Shown here one piece after another: positions 61,334 to 64,000 of a DNA stretch of 64,000 nt. The DNA is from JBBRBB01 sp038206235 (GTDB lineage Bacteria; Bacteroidota; Bacteroidia; Chitinophagales; Chitinophagaceae), in assembly GCA_038206235.1 (NCBI GenBank), contig JBBRBB010000003.1, positions 124,001-188,000 of the forward strand. Direction: 5' to 3'. Every line of letters begins with the position of its first letter. Position 1 is the stretch's first letter. The translations under genes were made by a program, and so were the position numbers. A model generated the notes under the pieces. It made no database searches and was not told the origin of the DNA. It was given only the letters and a program-made list of their open reading frames with translations.

Positions 61334-64000
61334 CTACAGAAATCTGCCAGTATAACTTCCTTTTACATTTTTCAAATCATCGGGAGTGCCTGCAAATACA
61401 AGGTTGCCGCCTTCGTCTCCAGCTTCAGGGCCTAAATCAATAACCCAGTCGGCGCATTTTATTACTTGTGTATTATGCTCAATTACAATAATGGAATGCC
61501 CCTGCTTTATTAACGCATTGAAAGAGGCAAGCAATTTTTGAATATCATGAAAATGGAGACCTGTAGTTGGCTCATCAAAAATGAAAAGTATTTTACTCGT
61601 AGCTCTGCCTCGTCCTAAAAAAGAGGCAAGCTTTACTCTCTGTGCTTCGCCGCCACTAAGGGTGTCGCTGCTTTGCCCGAGTTTGATGTATCCCAAACCT
61701 ACATCCTGCAAGGGTTTCAGGGCAGCCCCCTCCCGGCCTCCCACCGTGGGGGAGGAGGCAGACAAACGTCTCTTATTATTTTTTCTAACAATGGATGAAG
61801 AAAAAAACAGGATGGCATCATCAACACTCATCTCCAAAACATCATACACATTTTTTCCTTTGTACTGCACTTCGAGCACTTCTTCTTTAAATTTTTTTCC
61901 GCCGCATACTTCACATGTAAGATGTATGTCGGCAAGAAATTGCATTTCAACCAACTGCTCACCTTCGCCTTTGCATGCATCGCATCTTCCGCCATCAACA
62001 TTAAAAGAAAAATGCTTTGCCTGGAAGCCTCGCATCTTTGCCAAAGGCTGTTTTGCAAAGAGGTCTCTAATTTCATCCCATGCCTTAATATAAGTAACCG
62101 GATTGCTGCGTGATGATTTTCCAATCGGATTTTGGTCAATCAGCTCTATCTCATCAATCATTTCAATATCACCGGTGATTGCACGGTGAAAGCCTGATTT
62201 ATCTGCAAACTCACCTTTCCATTTTTTTAAGGCAGGATAGAGAATTTGTTTTACCAGCGTAGTTTTTCCGCTTCCGCTAACACCACTGACCACGCACAAA
62301 ATATTGAGCGGAAATTCAACATCAATATTTTTAAGATTGTTTTGCCTGGCGCCTTCAACCTTTATACTCCGCTTCCATTCACGCACAGCATCAGGAACAG
62401 GAATGCATAATTCTCCCTTCAAATATTTTCCTGTAAGACTTTTGGGATTAGAAATAATTTCATCGTAATCACCAAAAGCAACAACCTCGCCGCCAAGATG
62501 CGAGGCCAGCGGACCCATATCAATAATATAATCAGCATGGCGCATCATCATTTCATCATGCTCAACTACAACAATGGTATTTCCTTCATCACGCAATTGT
62601 TTAAGCACGACAATTAAATTCTCTGTATCACGGGAATGCAAACCGATGGATGGCTCATCTAAAATGTATAATGAGTTGGTGAGATTGCTGCCAAGACTGC
62701 GTGTGAGCTGTATGCGCTGGCTTTCGCCGCCGCTAAGAGAATTGGCAAGACGATTTAATGTGAGATAGCCCAAACCTACATGCAGCAAGGTTTGCAGGCG
62801 CTGATTAATTTCTAATAAAATGCGCTTTGCTATTTGCTGCTCATGTTCACTTAACAATAATTGCAGAAACCATTGTGCCAAATCTTTTATGGGCAACTCG
62901 CATAATTCACCAATATTTTTGTCGCTAACTTTTACATACAATGCTTCTTTTCGAAGCCGGTAGCCTTTGCAAGAGGGACAGATTGTTCTGCCGCGATAAC
63001 GGCTCAGTAAAACGCGGTACTGAACTTTATACAGATTTTGTTCTACCTCTTTAAAGAAATCATTTATACCTAAAACTTTTGCTGCACCTGTCCAAAGCAT
63101 TTCATATTGTTGCGGTGAAAGGTCTGCGATTGCTTTATGCACAGGAAAATCTATGCTTCTTGCGCCGCGAATAAATTGTTCTTTCCAAAGCGAAAGCTTT
63201 TCACCTTTCCACGGTGCAATGGCGCCTTCATAAACGCTTAATGTTTTGTCTGGGATAACAAGGTCTGGGTCTATGCCAAGAACAAGACTAAAGCCTTCGC
63301 AGGTGGGGCATGCGCCGAAAGGATTATTGAATGAAAATAAATTAGGAACGGGCTCTTCGAAAGTGATGCCATCTAATTCAAACTTGTTGCTGAAGTGTAA
63401 TAAATTTTGCAGGCCGGAGGCGGGATTAATTTCTATATCCATTTCACCTTCGCCTTCATAAAACGCAGTGCCGATTGAATCTGCGATGCGGTGCAAATCA
63501 TCTTCATCAAAATCTTTTGTTACAATGCGATCAATGAGGATAAAAGTTTGTGGTTTGTCCACAGGACTCTGCGAGTAGTTTGTGGTTTGTAGTTTATTGA
63601 TGACTGATGACTGATGACTGATGTCCGAAGGACTCCTTTCGGAGACTGATGACTGATGACTGATAACTGATGACTGAAGATTGATAACTGATAAAAGTTC
63701 TTTATCATCTTTATCAAGTAAATCTTCGATGCGAAAGATTTCTCCTGACTGCTGACTGTCCACAGGACTCTGCGAGCCAACTGCAGACTGCCGACTGTAG
63801 ATTCTGCTGAAACCTTTTTGTACCAGGATATTCAACTCTTCTTTTACATCTCGCTTTACATGCTGCTTAAAGGGAGCAAGAATTACAACTTTGCTGGCTG
63901 GCGGTGTTTGTTGTATGGCTTTTATAACATCAGTTGTATCATCTTTTTTTACTTCCCTTCCGCTTACCGGTGAAATGGTTTTTCCTATACGTGCAAAAAG
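61334..64000 (-). CDS. uvrA: Excinuclease ABC subunit A, 5' end beyond window, with three repeat-derived inserts
   Basis: The open frame runs to the right edge, giving 888 codons; the N-terminal part with the first Walker A is outside. Visible landmarks include FGACPTCEGFS and ICPSCKGYRL (zinc sites), LSGGESQRIQL, YILDEPSIGLHSRD, GVSGSGKTTLV, CDACKGEGE and LTCEVCGGKKF, LSGGEAQRVKLA and FIFDEPTTGLHFHD. UvrA recognises DNA damage with UvrB. Unusual inserts break the protein: heptad repeats give SRQSAVGSQSPVDSQQSG before EIFRIEDLLD, and then SVISHQSSVSERSPSD-type sequence before FILIDRIVTKDFDEDD; near residue 720 a REP gives RRLSASSPTVGGREGAA before LKPLQDVGLGYIKLGQ. All inserts are in frame, so the protein is probably functional. 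Confidence 0.95.
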   Translation of the reverse strand, partial: LFARIGKTISPVSGREVKKDDTTDVIKAIQQTPPASKVVILAPFKQHVKRDVKEELNILVQKGFSRIYSRQSAVGSQSPVDSQQSGEIFRIEDLLDKDDKELLSVINLQSSVISHQSSVSERSPSDISHQSSVINKLQTTNYSQSPVDKPQTFILIDRIVTKDFDEDDLHRIADSIGTAFYEGEGEMDIEINPASGLQNLLHFSNKFELDGITFEEPVPNLFSFNNPFGACPTCEGFSLVLGIDPDLVIPDKTLSVYEGAIAPWKGEKLSLWKEQFIRGARSIDFPVHKAIADLSPQQYEMLWTGAAKVLGINDFFKEVEQNLYKVQYRVLLSRYRGRTICPSCKGYRLRKEALYVKVSDKNIGELCELPIKDLAQWFLQLLLSEHEQQIAKRILLEINQRLQTLLHVGLGYLTLNRLANSLSGGESQRIQLTRSLGSNLTNSLYILDEPSIGLHSRDTENLIVVLKQLRDEGNTIVVVEHDEMMMRHADYIIDMGPLASHLGGEVVAFGDYDEIISNPKSLTGKYLKGELCIPVPDAVREWKRSIKVEGARQNNLKNIDVEFPLNILCVVSGVSGSGKTTLVKQILYPALKKWKGEFADKSGFHRAITGDIEMIDEIELIDQNPIGKSSRSNPVTYIKAWDEIRDLFAKQPLAKMRGFQAKHFSFNVDGGRCDACKGEGEQLVEMQFLADIHLTCEVCGGKKFKEEVLEVQYKGKNVYDVLEMSVDDAILFFSSSIVRKNNKRRLSASSPTVGGREGAALKPLQDVGLGYIKLGQSSDTLSGGEAQRVKLASFLGRGRATSKILFIFDEPTTGLHFHDIQKLLASFNALIKQGHSIIVIEHNTQVIKCADWVIDLGPEAGDEGGNLVFAGTPDDLKNVKGSYTGRFL
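61727..61760. repeat. REP-like GC-rich palindrome inside uvrA
   Basis: CCTCCCACCGTGGGGGAGG lies at about 61737-61755 within a longer GC-rich motif. It adds the peptide SPTVGGREGAA to UvrA in frame, a position where homologues are continuous. Confidence 0.8.
63545..63698 (-). repeat. Main heptanucleotide array in uvrA, 22 blocks with cores
   Basis: Strict 7-bp phase is kept over 154 bp. Plus-strand blocks run AGTTTGT, GGTTTGT, CCACAGG, ACTCTGC, GAGTAGT, TTGTGGT, TTGTAGT, TTATTGA, three TGACTGA, TGTCCGA, AGGACTC, CTTTCGG, AGACTGA, then TGACTGA variants to TAAAAGT. It holds two palindromic cores (CCACAGGACTCTGCGAG and GTCCGAAGGACTCCTTTCGG), each itself three blocks long. It encodes ISHQSSV-type heptapeptides on the uvrA strand. 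Confidence 0.92.
63745..63800 (-). repeat. Second heptanucleotide array in uvrA
   Basis: Eight blocks: CTGACTG twice, TCCACAG, GACTCTG, CGAGCCA, ACTGCAG, ACTGCCG, ACTGTAG. It contains the core TCCACAGGACTCTGCGAG and encodes SRQSAVGSQSPVDSQQS on the minus strand. Confidence 0.9.

Noticed and set aside
61241..61435. Plus-strand frame with GPDGFEPPDSYLLSK
   Set aside because: This peptide is the familiar false translation of a tRNA-like T-arm; the region does not fold into a full tRNA and overlaps the end of uvrA.

Overview
The window is AT-rich Bacteroidota DNA, most likely from a Chitinophagaceae-like soil or freshwater bacterium. The signs are the gliding ABC-transporter genes gldF/gldG, several secreted proteins with type IX secretion (T9SS) C-terminal sorting domains, SprB-type repeats, a tmRNA tag reading GESNFAMAA, and promoter-like TAnnTTTG -7 boxes without Shine-Dalgarno sequences. 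No phage, plasmid backbone, rRNA operon or CRISPR array is visible.

Layout. 1-4.5 kb: the end of a CHAT-domain protein, a fatty-acid desaturase and gldFG. 4.9-9.9 kb: a tandem pair of large T9SS-secreted proteins, the first copy dead (two frameshifts and a stop), the second intact. 10-16 kb: a foreign-looking HNH endonuclease next to a large hairpin, a LolA-like protein, a Rieske oxygenase, an APC permease, a retropepsin-like protein and a broken lipoprotein. 16-27 kb: S9 peptidase, SWIM/SNF2 helicase, dCTP deaminase, phosphopantetheinyl transferase, a decayed zeta-toxin-like kinase with its small partner, a STAS protein and ClpC. 27-33 kb: ECF sigma factor with coupled membrane/barrel protein, then a GCS2-like ligase, ATP-grasp and esterase cluster. 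33-38 kb: tmRNA, rseP, two tRNAs plus a truncated one, guanylate kinase, Uma2 nuclease plus a dead copy, and an SDR. 38.4-47.6 kb: a 9.2-kb adhesin-like gene with six 222-bp Ig-like repeats, split by an in-frame TAG. 48-64 kb: uvrC, JmjC-like protein, RNase HII, paaZ and enoyl-CoA hydratase, AlkA-like glycosylase, carbonic anhydrase and FabG, a GH3 protein, a toxin-antitoxin relic, and uvrA running off the right edge.

Two global patterns stand out. First, a family of heptanucleotide (7-bp period) repeats, some around a palindromic core containing CTCGCAGAGTCC or its variants, is scattered through the window. Copies lie inside the open reading frames of uvrA and a phosphopantetheinyl transferase, in the signal peptide of a LolA-like protein, next to stop codons, and just upstream of the tmRNA. 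Because 7 is not a multiple of 3, each array reads as the same seven-residue peptide in every frame, so a stop-free unit is tolerated anywhere. Second, about ten accessory genes are frameshifted, truncated or interrupted while the housekeeping genes are intact, which suggests active decay of accessory content, although assembly error cannot be excluded for individual homopolymer lesions.
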